DNA of 36,343 nucleotides from Candidatus Gastranaerophilales bacterium (GCA_028280605.1 JANQLL010000120.1:1-36343), one strand, 5' to 3'; numbered from the stretch's first letter, positions 15,915-24,193 are shown. The notes: generated by a model not told the origin, from the sequence alone. Translations and numbers: made by a program.

Positions 15915-16564
15915 TTAATTATTTAAAAGGAAAAATAGTACATAAACAGGAAAATAGTACTTATGGATGCAGTTTTACTGTAGAAGTGAATAATATAGGT
16001 TACCTAGTTTTAACTAATAAAAGAATTTTAGATGAATTACCTTGCGAAAACACTGATGTAACAACTTATACTTCCTTGATTCATAAAGAAGACGCAATGC
16101 TTTTATGCGGATTTAAAGCAAGAGAAGATCGCGATCTGTTCAATATTTTGCAAGGCGTATCAGGCATAGGACTAAGAGTTGCACTACTGCTGCTTGAGCA
16201 GTTTAATGCTTGCGAATTAGCATCTGTAGTTATAAAAGAAGATGACAAAGCTCTTTCTAAAACTAAAGGGGTTGGTCCCAAGCTTGCTAAAAAGATTATA
16301 CTTGAGCTGAAAGATAAACTTATTAATTGGCGTGACACTACTGACTTATCAACATCTGCAGTGAATAAAATTTCTTTTGATGATGAAGACTTGAAACAAA
16401 GCTACACAGAAGCTGAAACCGTATTGATATCTTTAGGTTATTGCAAAGAAGAAGTTGATGATGGATTAGAAAAAGCATTAAGTAAATCCATAAATAAACA
16501 AGATTCTGAAGACCTTTTAAGGATAGCACTTCAGTGGATTTCAGCCGGAGAAAATTCTAAATAA
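15911..16564 (+). CDS. ruvA: Holliday junction branch migration protein RuvA
   Basis: A 217-residue protein with the three RuvA domains. The N-terminal OB fold spans 1 to ~65 (MINYLKGKIVHKQ..., VEVNNIGYLV). The tandem helix-hairpin-helix domain carries LQGVSGIGLRVALLLL and TKGVGPKLAKKIILELKDKL. The C-terminal three-helix domain contacts RuvB (EAETVLISLGYCKEEV). It binds four-way junctions during recombination repair. Its start overlaps the bioB stop (ATGA). No ruvB or ruvC is nearby. Confidence 0.95.
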   Translation: MINYLKGKIVHKQENSTYGCSFTVEVNNIGYLVLTNKRILDELPCENTDVTTYTSLIHKEDAMLLCGFKAREDRDLFNILQGVSGIGLRVALLLLEQFNACELASVVIKEDDKALSKTKGVGPKLAKKIILELKDKLINWRDTTDLSTSAVNKISFDDEDLKQSYTEAETVLISLGYCKEEVDDGLEKALSKSINKQDSEDLLRIALQWISAGENSK

Positions 16565-16790
16565 AAAATATAAATCTTATTTTTTTGTTTTTTTTAGGCA
16601 AAAAACAATAATTAAATGTTTTTATAATAATATATACACAGTACCAATTTAAATACCAAACCAAATTATTATTATTAATAAATAATTCTTTTTTAATTTT
16701 TAATCGTGTTGAAATTAATCCATAATTTAGTTGACAAGTTGTAGAATAAGTCCATTTTAGTAGTATCAGTTTTTTATTAAATGATTTTAT

Positions 16791-16895
16791 TATACTCCCA
16801 CTAAAATACTTTTCAGATTATTAAATCGAGTTAAAGTTAATAAAATAAACTATTCTCTGAAAAGAGTAATCTGAAATTCAATTGATGAGAAGTAT
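16791..16895 (+). repeat. 105-bp element family, copy B (MITE-like)
   Basis: The element runs from TATACT (16791) to AGTATA (16890-16895). TTTCAGATTA near the left is perfectly complementary to TAATCTGAAA near the right. CTTTTCAG also matches CTGAAAAG, and CTCT-GAAA-AGAG forms a small tetraloop hairpin. It lies in the 462-base gap between ruvA and the low-complexity gene. The rest of that gap is AT-rich. A TATAAT at 16900-16905 just beyond its right edge points at the gene at 17027. Confidence 0.85.
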
Positions 16896-17026
16896 AGCAG
16901 TATAATAACTTCTTAAATTAGTACATAATTTAAGCATCAATTAATTATCTACATCGTAGTATATTCAACCCCAATTAGGTAGTTGTATAAGCCCACAAAG
17001 TTTTAATTTTGAGAAGGAGAGTCAAT

Positions 17027-17665
17027 ATGTGCAAAACAAGTAGTTCACAACAAATGCAAATGCAAATGATGATGATGCAAATGAGTTGTTCTAGTAAAGC
17101 TGGTAAAGGCAAAGGCAAGCCACAACAACAGCAACAAAATTCAGGACTTTTTGCATCAATGCAAAGTAACTCCAACGGCAAAGGCAAAGCTGGTAAAGGC
17201 AAAGGTAAACAAAATAATAATCAATTCTTCCAAGCAATGATGCTGGCTGCAATGGCCTGCAGAAGCAAGAAAGACCCTAAAACAAGTAGCAAGAGTCAAA
17301 AAGGTCAAGGAGGACAGCAGCAATCACCATTTATGAACGGATTAAATGCAGGCTTACAATTAGGAAACATGATGCAACAAGGCGGCCAACTCGCTGCTAA
17401 AGGTGCTCAACCTCAACCATTAAATCTTCAACCCATCAACCTAGCACAGAAAAACCAAGGAAATACATGTTCATGCCTGAATAAGCAAAGTGACGGACAG
17501 TCACCAATGTTAATTGGTATTCTTCCACAAAACGGTCAAACACAAGCAAAGCAAGATAATACTAATCCTAACTGCTTTCTACTAGGCATGAATTTAAATG
17601 GTAATAGCGCTGAGAATAGCGCTTCCGCTCCTAACAATAACAAGATGATTGGATTTATGTTTTAG
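17027..17665 (+). CDS. Low-complexity Q/M/N/G/K-rich protein of unknown function
   Basis: A 212-residue protein with no recognisable domain. The ATG at 17027 has a strong AAGGAGAG site 8 bases upstream. The N terminus is MCKTSSSQQMQMQMMMMQM, then two AGKGKGK repeats separated by a Gln run and a Ser/Asn stretch, an Ala/Met-rich helix (FFQAMMLAAMACRSKK), Gln/Gly-rich linkers, a CSC pair, NPNCFLLGMN, and a C terminus NNNKMIGFMF. There is no signal peptide or membrane helix. The sequence predicts a largely disordered protein with a few cysteines. The strong ribosome site and excellent terminator suggest high expression. Its role is unknown. Confidence 0.75.
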   Translation: MCKTSSSQQMQMQMMMMQMSCSSKAGKGKGKPQQQQQNSGLFASMQSNSNGKGKAGKGKGKQNNNQFFQAMMLAAMACRSKKDPKTSSKSQKGQGGQQQSPFMNGLNAGLQLGNMMQQGGQLAAKGAQPQPLNLQPINLAQKNQGNTCSCLNKQSDGQSPMLIGILPQNGQTQAKQDNTNPNCFLLGMNLNGNSAENSASAPNNNKMIGFMF

Positions 17666-17681
17666 CAAGTAACGTAGCTAG

Positions 17682-17723
17682 AGCAGTAGATGGCTAAGAA
17701 AAACCATCTACTGCTTTTTTTTT
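17682..17723 (+). terminator. Strong intrinsic terminator after the low-complexity gene
   Basis: AGCAGTAGATGG pairs perfectly with CCATCTACTGCT (12 bp) across a 10-base A-rich loop, followed by eight T residues. Confidence 0.95.
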
Positions 17724-17888
17724 GTATTAATTTTTGGTCATATTAGTAAGTGCGCTTATTTTTAACAAAAAACACGTTAATACAAAGTATTAATAAAAAC
17801 TTTAATAATTACCATATTAGCGAATGAATCAATGTATGTCCACTATTTTATAATTAAAAAAACTAAAATAGTAAACAGGAGAATGACA

Positions 17889-18302
17889 ATGAACAAAGAT
17901 TTATTCATAAAGAACGTAATGGAACAACTAAATATTGAAGATAAGGCTCTGGCAGAAAGAGGTACACATATAGTTTTGAACATATTAAGTTATAGGCTAA
18001 CTGAAGAAGAATCTGAAAATGTAAAAGATCAATTACCGGAAGAATTAAAACGTCTGTGGTGTAGAGATGTCTGGATTTCCAGTTTATTCAGATTATCAGG
18101 CAAACGACTAAAGTATCGTCATTTAGTTGAACTGATGAGTATTGTTGATAATGAAATTAAAAGAGACAACCTTCCTTTGCATACAGAATCACTGCTTAAA
18201 GCAGTATTCCATACACTAAAAGAGCAAATAACACCGGGGGAGACAAAAGATGTTATAGCTCAACTTCCTCATGAAATAAGAGATTTTTATAAGGCAGCAT
18301 AG
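17889..18302 (+). CDS. DUF2267 family protein
   Basis: A 137-residue, all-helical soluble protein with the two-part DUF2267 pattern. The first half is FIKNVMEQLNIEDKALAERG and THIVLNILSYRLTEEESENV, ending DQLPEELKRLW. The second half repeats the theme: TESLLKAVFHTLKEQITPGE and DVIAQLPHEIRDFYKAA. The family has no firm function and often occurs near stress genes. I choose the ATG at 17889, with AGGAG 8 bases before it. The ATG at 17883 is too close to that site. It stands alone between two terminators. Confidence 0.82.
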   Translation: MNKDLFIKNVMEQLNIEDKALAERGTHIVLNILSYRLTEEESENVKDQLPEELKRLWCRDVWISSLFRLSGKRLKYRHLVELMSIVDNEIKRDNLPLHTESLLKAVFHTLKEQITPGETKDVIAQLPHEIRDFYKAA

Positions 18303-18350
18303 TTTTCTTTTGCTGCTAATTTTATAAAATAAGCGGAGAAAATAATGCAG

Positions 18351-18389
18351 AAGGCACCACATTATATAACAACGTTAAAGTGGTGCCTT
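18351..18389. terminator. Bidirectional terminator between convergent genes
   Basis: AAGGCACCAC pairs with GTGGTGCCTT (10 bp) across a 19-base loop. TAATTTTAT follows on the plus strand. It ends the DUF2267 gene and lies 19 bases past the 3' end of the convergent flagellin-like gene. Confidence 0.75.
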
Positions 18390-18407
18390 TAATTTTATAA
18401 ATCATTT

Positions 18408-19205
18408 CTATATCAAGGATAACGCTAAAGCTGGATTCTGCACAGCTTGCACCTTTAAAGAAAGCTCAGCATTTTGCAAAATTGTAGTTGTAGCGGTTTG
18501 CGCTACAGCAGCAATAGACTCTTCAGCTGTTGAAAACATACTGGTATCAGGAGCCTGAACACTCTGCATTGCTAATTGCAAGTTGTCATCTGTCTCTTTT
18601 TGGGCAGTACTGATTTCATCCATCTTATCAGACATTGTGCCCAGAGCCGCATCTACTGATTTTGTAAATTCTTGGATGTTAGCATTTTCCAGATCAACAT
18701 CATCGACATTACCCAGTCCTAAAGACTCAGTATCAACCGGACTGAATATTTTTCTAACATCAGTTGATGCATCTCCATTATTGAGATTCTGGATATTACC
18801 GTTAAATAACTTTTGATTATTAAAAGTTGAATTATTTGATATTGTATTAATATCATTAAACAACTGTTTTACTTGATTATTCAACTTACCAGTATCATTA
18901 TTTTCTGCAGAATTAAAATTATTTGCTATTTCTTTCATTTCTGTGAGCTTGCCGGATATCTTTTTAAAACGTTCTTCTACACTTCCTAGCATATTAAAAT
19001 TTGTTTGCATATTCGCAAATTTGCTGTGCTCTTCTCTAGAGTTAAGTTGTTGAACGCCTTGCACACTATCTTGTATACTGCCCGAATTATTAAAGGCAGT
19101 ATTACTATTAACGTTAGTTGTTGATGAATTCCCTGTATTGTTAATTAATGAGTTTAAATTTGTATTATTAATTGTATCAGGGGTAATATTGAATGAATTA
19201 TCCAT
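18408..19205 (-). CDS. Flagellin-like protein lacking the N-terminal D0 segment
   Basis: A 265-residue protein. Residues ~53-136 match the flagellin D1 pattern: NMLGSVEERFKKISGKLTEM, then a helix, then INTISNNSTFNNQKLFNG (usual flagellin: I.RIA..TEFNGKKLL.G). Residues ~175-265 match the C-terminal D1/D0 helices and end VQAVQNPALALSLI, like the usual ANQAPQAVLQLL. The first ~50 residues are Asn/Ser/Thr-rich and replace the conserved INTN..S..A...L..SSG..I start needed for filament packing. No flagellar gene is nearby. It may be a non-filament member, a secreted structural protein or a decaying flagellin. Confidence 0.7.
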   Translation of the reverse strand: MDNSFNITPDTINNTNLNSLINNTGNSSTTNVNSNTAFNNSGSIQDSVQGVQQLNSREEHSKFANMQTNFNMLGSVEERFKKISGKLTEMKEIANNFNSAENNDTGKLNNQVKQLFNDINTISNNSTFNNQKLFNGNIQNLNNGDASTDVRKIFSPVDTESLGLGNVDDVDLENANIQEFTKSVDAALGTMSDKMDEISTAQKETDDNLQLAMQSVQAPDTSMFSTAEESIAAVAQTATTTILQNAELSLKVQAVQNPALALSLI

Positions 19206-19373
19206 AACAATATACCTGCTTAAGTAATAATAAAAAATTAAAGTTTTATTTATTTATATATTAAGTTTATCATATATATGATGTATTTTTAATAAAAAAA
19301 TTTCAAATGTTAACTTAAAGTTACAAATATACAAAAATAATTTTTTAATTTCAGATTTTAAAACTTCATAATT

Positions 19374-19402
19374 TTGACTGTAAAACCAAATAATTGTATA
19401 AT
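19374..19402 (+). promoter_or_regulatory. Sigma70-type promoter of the alkaline phosphatase gene
   Basis: TTGACT (19374-19379), a 17-base spacer and a perfect TATAAT (19397-19402) lie 76 bases before the ATG at 19478. No obvious PhoB-type direct repeats are seen upstream. Confidence 0.7.
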
Positions 19403-19477
19403 TTCTGATATTTATATCAAATAAATAGTAAAAAACATACTTTAAACTTAGTATTTATTACAAGGGGATGCAATAAT

Positions 19478-20956
19478 ATGAGGATGAAAGCCACTTTTTT
19501 TATTATTTACTTTTTATTTGTTCTTTTAATAAAAGTAAATGCAGCTGAAAATAATTTAAAAAATATAATTATTTTTATTGGCGATGGAATGCACAAAGAA
19601 CACCAAATAGCAGCCAGCCGATTTTTTACAGGAAAAGACGAAGAACTCACCTGGCATAATTTCCCGTACAGAAGCTCTGTATCAACCTGGGACATAAACA
19701 CATACAACAGATATGCCTATATAAAGGGTGATAAACTCTATTCAAAAGACAATATTGATTATTCATTGGGATATTCACCTTTAATCGGGGGGAAAACTGC
19801 AAATAGTAGTGAAAGTTTAAAAAGAAGGAATTACTTTTTAAATAAGCTTCCTCTTGTTTATAAAGAAAATCTTTATAAAATCCCTGCAACAGACTCTGCT
19901 GCTGCTGCAACCGCAATGTTCACAGGCCAAAAAGCAGAAACAAAAGCTATTTCATTCCAAACCTATAATGGTGAAAACAAACCATTAAAAACCATAGCAG
20001 AAATTTTTAGAGAAAAAAACAAAGGCAGCATAGGTCTAATTACAACAGTTCCGTTTAACCATGCAACACCAGCAGCTTTAATTAGCCACAGTGAATCCAG
20101 AAACAATTATTATAGTGCCGTTGATACAAAAGAAGGAATAGCAAATCAAATGATAGCCTTTCAACCTGAAGTCTTGATTGGCGGGGGGCATCCCGCATAC
20201 AATAAAGGCTGGGGTGTAAAAAAATATTTATCTAATGACTTGTATAATTTAATGAAAAACAGTAAAGGTTACATTTTTATAGATAGACAAAACAAACTAG
20301 ACGCTTCACAGAACATAAAAACTGCCGCAGACCAAGCCAAAACAATGAATAAAAAACTGTTTGGCTTATTTGGCTCAAAAAAAGGACATTTAAACAATAT
20401 TAAGCCTGTTTATAAAGATGGCACACCTATAGTTAAAAGAGATAGCAAGGAAAATCCTTACCTAAAAGATTGCGTATTAGCTGCATTAAATGTATTAAGC
20501 CAAAATAAAAACGGTTTTTTATTGCTAGCTGAACAAGGTGACATTGACTGGGCAAACCATGAAAACAACTATAAGCATATGATTGGTGCAGTGTGGGACA
20601 TGGATACTGCTGTAAGTACTGCAGTTAAATTTGTTGATAAACCTGATGATGATATAGATTGGACAAATACAATACTAGTTGTAACCTCAGATCATGCAAA
20701 CAGCTATATGAGGATTAAAAACAAGGAAAAACTTAAAAAAGGCACTTTGCCTAGACAATTTAAACTATTTAATTATCATTATCCTCTCAGAGAGGTAAAA
20801 TATTACACTCATGCCCACACTAACGAGCTTGTTGATATATATATAAAGGGTCAGGGTATTGATACTTTTAGAGAAAATGAAGGCAAATACTACCCGGGTA
20901 CACGTATTTTAGACAATACACAAATATTTGATAGTCTAATAAACGAGCTAAGGTAA
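19478..20956 (+). CDS. Alkaline phosphatase (PhoA superfamily), exported
   Basis: A 492-residue protein with an N-terminal signal peptide (about 1-22, FFIIYFLFVLLIKVNAA), so it acts outside the cytoplasm. Catalytic-site features follow the alkaline phosphatase order: metal Asp in IGDGM (D36), nucleophile Ser in ATDSAAAATAMFTG (S140), VPFNHATPAA (H195, T197), LLAEQGDIDWANH (E352, D357, H361), VTSDHANS (D405, H406) and AHTNE (H447). It should hydrolyse phosphomonoesters using two zinc ions and a third metal. AAGGGG lies 10 bases before the ATG. Its stop is 7 bases from the convergent symporter stop. No PhoB/PhoR or phosphate transporter genes are in view. Confidence 0.92.
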   Translation: MRMKATFFIIYFLFVLLIKVNAAENNLKNIIIFIGDGMHKEHQIAASRFFTGKDEELTWHNFPYRSSVSTWDINTYNRYAYIKGDKLYSKDNIDYSLGYSPLIGGKTANSSESLKRRNYFLNKLPLVYKENLYKIPATDSAAAATAMFTGQKAETKAISFQTYNGENKPLKTIAEIFREKNKGSIGLITTVPFNHATPAALISHSESRNNYYSAVDTKEGIANQMIAFQPEVLIGGGHPAYNKGWGVKKYLSNDLYNLMKNSKGYIFIDRQNKLDASQNIKTAADQAKTMNKKLFGLFGSKKGHLNNIKPVYKDGTPIVKRDSKENPYLKDCVLAALNVLSQNKNGFLLLAEQGDIDWANHENNYKHMIGAVWDMDTAVSTAVKFVDKPDDDIDWTNTILVVTSDHANSYMRIKNKEKLKKGTLPRQFKLFNYHYPLREVKYYTHAHTNELVDIYIKGQGIDTFRENEGKYYPGTRILDNTQIFDSLINELR

Positions 20957-20963
20957 AAACTTT

Positions 20964-22529
20964 TTATTCTGTAGCAGCTTCTTTTTCATCAGACTCTTTA
21001 GCCGGATGAACAGTCGCTGCTACAGGAGTTTTTAGCAATTCTGACTTAAGTATCTTATTCCAATAAACCATTAAATCCTGCTTAACTTCCGGCATCAAAA
21101 TATACATACCAAGAATATTTGGTACAGCCATTGCAAGCATCATAGCATCAGTGAAATTGATAATACTAGCAAGGTTCATGGAAGACCCTATTACAATAAA
21201 GATACAGAATACTAGCTGATAAACAATAATTCTTTTTTTGCCTTCTCCCACTAGGTAAGTCCAGGACTTTAAACCATAATAAGACCAGGAAATAAGAGTA
21301 GATATAGCAAATAATATAATTGCAATTCCTAAAATATAAGGAAAAAACGGAATTACAGAAGAAAATGCAGAAGAGGTAAGCTCAACTCCGCTTAAAGTAT
21401 TGTGATTAGTATACATGCCGGTTATAGTAATAACCAAAGCTGTCATAGAACAAAGAACTATAGTGTCGATAAATGGTTCGAGCAAGGAAACAAAACCTTG
21501 AGACACAGGCTCATTAGTCTGAACAGCAGAATAAGCAATAGGCGCAGAGCCGATACCTGCTTCGTTAGACTGTACAGAACGCCTTAAACCTATAATAATA
21601 GTACCAATTATACCACCGCTTAAAGCGTTTGGGTTAAAAGCCTCTTGAAATATCATTGCGACAGTTGCAGGTATCTTGTCAAAATTGCATAAGATTACGA
21701 TTGTAGCCGCAAGCATATATAAAATACACATAAACGGCACAAGTTTTTCTGTAACCTTGGCTATACTTTTAATTCCACCAATAATAATTGAAGCAATCAA
21801 AATAGCAATAATTAGACCAAACACCCAACTATGAGTATAGAAAAAGCTACTTTCGCCACCTGTTATTATTATCAATTGAGTGGTTGCCTGGTTAATTTGC
21901 AACATATTACCGCCGCCTAAGGCTCCACCGATACACATTAGAGCAAAAAACACAGCTAAAAATTGCCCAAAACTTTTCATTCCTTTTTTAGCCAAACCCT
22001 TGCTAAGATAATGCATAGGTCCGCCAGAAACTGAACCGTCAGGGTTAATAGTTCTATATTTAACACCTAATGTACACTCAAAAAACTTTGGAGCCATACC
22101 AAGGAGTCCGCCGATTATCATCCAAAAAGTAGCCCCTGGTCCGCCTAAAGTAATTGCAATTGCAACACCCGCAATATTACCTAAACCTACTGTCCCGGAC
22201 AAAGCTGTAGCCAATGCCTGAAACGAAGAAACCTCACCACAGCTGCCACATTGTTCTTTATAATCACCTCTTACAATTTTTAAGGCATGCTTAAAGCCCC
22301 ATATGCCAATAAATTTGGTATAAACAGTAAATATAACTGCACCTATTAACATCCACAGGATAATTAAAGGTATCTCTGTCCCACTAATTGAAACCGGCCA
22401 AAATACAAAGCTTGATACAGCATCTGATAATGGCGCTACTACAGCATCAATTTTTTCATCTATGCTTTTAGCTTGTACCGGCAATGAGTATAAAAGAAAA
22501 CTCATCAATAAATAAATAAAATACATCAT
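20964..22529 (-). CDS. Sodium:alanine (AGCS family) symporter
   Basis: A 521-residue membrane protein with about 10-11 helices. The family signature is clear: FQALATALSGTVGLGNIAGV and AIAITLGGPGATFWMIIGG, then GGPMHYLSKG. RRSVQSNEAGIGSAPIAYS also matches AGCS proteins. It imports alanine or glycine with Na+ into the cytoplasm. The N terminus carries an extra signal-like helix (MMYFIYLLMSFLLYSLPVQAKS) before the family's usual short helix. It is monocistronic. It can use the Na+ gradient built by the oxaloacetate decarboxylase encoded at 2.6-5.9 kb. Confidence 0.94.
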   Translation of the reverse strand: MMYFIYLLMSFLLYSLPVQAKSIDEKIDAVVAPLSDAVSSFVFWPVSISGTEIPLIILWMLIGAVIFTVYTKFIGIWGFKHALKIVRGDYKEQCGSCGEVSSFQALATALSGTVGLGNIAGVAIAITLGGPGATFWMIIGGLLGMAPKFFECTLGVKYRTINPDGSVSGGPMHYLSKGLAKKGMKSFGQFLAVFFALMCIGGALGGGNMLQINQATTQLIIITGGESSFFYTHSWVFGLIIAILIASIIIGGIKSIAKVTEKLVPFMCILYMLAATIVILCNFDKIPATVAMIFQEAFNPNALSGGIIGTIIIGLRRSVQSNEAGIGSAPIAYSAVQTNEPVSQGFVSLLEPFIDTIVLCSMTALVITITGMYTNHNTLSGVELTSSAFSSVIPFFPYILGIAIILFAISTLISWSYYGLKSWTYLVGEGKKRIIVYQLVFCIFIVIGSSMNLASIINFTDAMMLAMAVPNILGMYILMPEVKQDLMVYWNKILKSELLKTPVAATVHPAKESDEKEAATE

Positions 22530-22635
22530 AATTTAGTCTCTATGTTTTCCTTATATTACATATTCAAGGATTTATTATAATACAACAGATTGTTAAATAG
22601 TATCTTTTTGTTTAAAAATTTTTTACTATAACACA

Positions 22636-22668
22636 AAAGTACCGACCATTCTTCAAGCCGGTACTTTT
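22636..22668. terminator. Terminator after the Cys-Pro thioredoxin-like gene
   Basis: AAAGTACCG pairs with CGGTACTTT, with T-runs on both outer flanks. It lies about 22 bases after the stop at 22691 and separates it from the symporter gene downstream. Confidence 0.75.
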
Positions 22669-22690
22669 TGTAAAAATAATTACTTAAGAC

Positions 22691-23404
22691 TTATCTGCAT
22701 GTTGGGCAAGTAGGTGCAAGCGGAGCAAATTGTACTGTTGGTCCAGGCTGAATAGTCGGACAAGTCGGACATGGCTGGATAGTAGGGCATGGGCAAGGAC
22801 ATGCTGCCTGACCTGTCGGACAAGGTTGGATAGTTGGACATGTTGGACAAAGTGGTACAGTCGGACATGGACATGCCGCCTGACCTGTAGGGCAAGTCGG
22901 ACACCCTGGACATCCAGAACCGCTAGGACAAGTTAAACATTTTGGATTTGTAGGACAAGTTTGACAAGATGGACAAGCTGCAGCTGCGAATGTATTACAG
23001 CAGCGTAAAAATTCTTCTAAATTATTTTTAATTTCATTATAGTCTCTTGTTTCGATTCTTTTATAATTTAATGTTGTCGGGTTAACTGCTATCAAATTAG
23101 GGAAATAATTAACATTAAACTGTCTTAGCAACTTAGCACTATGATACATTTCACCTTTGAGTTTAATAAATTGATATTTTTTCTTATATTCTTTTCTTAC
23201 TCTTTTATAAGTTGGATCAAAGTTTTCACATGCAGCACAATTTTTTGAACAAAAATATAAAAATACAGGTTTATCTTTCTTTATAGCTTTTTTCCAGTGT
23301 CTATTAGCTCTTGTACCTACAAAACCATCATAAGCCAATACATCTGCGGTATACGCAAATAAAAAGGCAAATAAAATTGTTAGTACTAACATTAATCTTT
23401 TCAT
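22691..23404 (-). CDS. Exported thioredoxin-fold protein with a Cys-Pro repeat tail
   Basis: A 237-residue protein. Residues 1-24 are a signal peptide (LMLVLTILFAFLFAYTADVLA). Residues ~26-133 form a thioredoxin-like domain with the redox motif CAAC at 56-59 (in FCSKNCAACENF) and a cis-Pro in YFPNLIAVN (P102). Residues ~135-237 are a low-complexity tail with about 22 cysteines spaced as CPT, CPTC, CPCP and GQAACPCP units. The fold suggests thiol-disulphide chemistry in the periplasm or on the surface. The tail could be a disulphide-rich or metal-binding segment. It shares its leader (CTTGGGAGATT before ATG), signal peptide and domain with the gene at 23589, an evident tandem paralogue. Confidence 0.8.
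   Translation of the reverse strand: MKRLMLVLTILFAFLFAYTADVLAYDGFVGTRANRHWKKAIKKDKPVFLYFCSKNCAACENFDPTYKRVRKEYKKKYQFIKLKGEMYHSAKLLRQFNVNYFPNLIAVNPTTLNYKRIETRDYNEIKNNLEEFLRCCNTFAAAACPSCQTCPTNPKCLTCPSGSGCPGCPTCPTGQAACPCPTVPLCPTCPTIQPCPTGQAACPCPCPTIQPCPTCPTIQPGPTVQFAPLAPTCPTCR
22694..23002 (-). repeat. Imperfect repeats encoding the Cys-Pro tail
   Basis: Short units built on TGTCCGAC/TGTCCTAC (encoding C-P-T) recur many times. A longer unit encoding GQAACPCP plus flanking codons occurs twice (about 22790-22830 and 22862-22900). The low complexity leaves all frames partly open, which is why shadow frames look long here. Confidence 0.7.
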
Positions 23405-23506
23405 AATTAATCTCCCAAGCTTAATTAAATCAATTTGAAATTATTATCAGATAAAACACATAATTTTTAATTAGCAAAAATAATAAAATTTTCAAAAATA
23501 AATTAA

Positions 23507-23524
23507 CGGATAATATCTTATCCG
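23507..23524 (-). terminator. Terminator after the short thioredoxin-like gene
   Basis: CGGATAA and TTATCCG form a perfect 7-bp stem with a 4-base loop. TTAATTTATTTTTG follows on the minus strand, about 65 bases after the stop at 23589. Confidence 0.6.
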
Positions 23525-23542
23525 CTAATATTAAAATTATTT

Positions 23543-23597
23543 AATAGATAGTATTTTGTTTAACTTCTTTTATTTAACTTAAAAAATACTATCTATT
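23543..23597 (-). repeat. 15-bp inverted repeat overlapping a stop codon
   Basis: AATAGATAGTATTTT (23543-23557) and AAAATACTATCTATT (23583-23597) are perfect inverted repeats separated by 25 bases. The right arm includes the last codons and stop of the gene at 23589. The mRNA would carry a long 3' stem, perhaps for stability or termination. Confidence 0.6.
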
Positions 23598-24002
23598 ACT
23601 TACCATATATTCTTCTAATTTCACTTTGATATTGTCATAATTTTGAGTAGACAATCTTTCATAATTCATTGTTTTTGGATTTACAACAAGCAAGTTAGGA
23701 TAATATCTGACATTAAAGTCTTTTAATAATTGTCTGTTCTTATATAGGTTACCGTCAACCTTTATAAATTCAAATTTATTTCCGTATTCTCTTTTAAGTT
23801 TTCTGTAAGTAGGTTTAAATTTTTTACATCCACCGCAATTTTGTGTGTAGAAGTATAAAACAACAGGTTTTCTACTACCTTTTGCCTTGGTCCAAGCACT
23901 ACTATAATCTGTTTTGGCAAAGCCTTTGTAAGCGAATGCATCAGTTGTAAATACAAACAAAAAAGCGAATACAATCGTCAACAATAACGTTAATCTTCTC
24001 AT
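23589..24002 (-). CDS. Exported thioredoxin-fold protein
   Basis: A 137-residue protein starting at the ATG at 24002 with GGGAG upstream. An in-frame TTG three codons earlier lacks a site. It has a signal peptide (about 1-24, LTLLLTIVFAFLFVFTTDAFA), redox motif CGGC at 56-59, and cis-Pro in RYYPNLLVVNPKTMNYERL. It is about the length of one thioredoxin domain. The signal peptide, the spacing of CxxC and the segment NPxTxNYxRxxTxxYxxIK are shared with the gene at 22691, but the Cys-Pro tail is missing. It probably acts on protein thiols outside the cytoplasm. Its substrate is unknown. Confidence 0.85.
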   Translation of the reverse strand: MRRLTLLLTIVFAFLFVFTTDAFAYKGFAKTDYSSAWTKAKGSRKPVVLYFYTQNCGGCKKFKPTYRKLKREYGNKFEFIKVDGNLYKNRQLLKDFNVRYYPNLLVVNPKTMNYERLSTQNYDNIKVKLEEYMVSNR

Positions 24003-24129
24003 AAGTAACAATCTCCCAAGTTTATATACTGCTCATTATTAGCTTTAAAACAATTGATTGATCTAAAAGGTGTTTTAGAGTTATTTTAAATTATCTAATA
24101 TAATCAAAATTTTGGGAATTAGAAAAATG

Positions 24130-24184
24130 GGTGATAGTCATCACCTTTCTTATGTATCAGCTATAAACTTTGATATAATTTAAG
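24130..24184 (+). repeat. Dyad plus extended -10 element, copy 2
   Basis: GGTGAT-AGTC-ATCACC is a perfect 6-bp dyad, followed 28 bases later by TGATATAAT (TATAAT at 24174-24179). It aligns with 11412-11467. On the minus strand the hairpin is followed by CATTTTTC and could act as terminator for the small genes at 24285-25264. On the plus strand the TGATATAAT could start a transcript into repeat copy C. Confidence 0.4.
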
Positions 24185-24193
24185 TTTATTTTT

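Noticed and set aside
16587..16606. GTTTTTT/AAAAAAC hairpin after ruvA as a terminator
   Set aside because: The stem is nearly all A-T and no T-run follows on the plus strand. It is too weak to call.
19321..19390. Possible fourth copy of the 105-bp element (AATTTCAGATTTT)
   Set aside because: Only about 13 bases match. The conserved AAATAAACTA and CTGAAAAG blocks and the TATACT ends are absent.
22680..22936. Alternative frames on both strands over the Cys-Pro tail
   Set aside because: These are by-products of the low-complexity triplet repeats. The frame with a signal peptide and thioredoxin domain explains the region.
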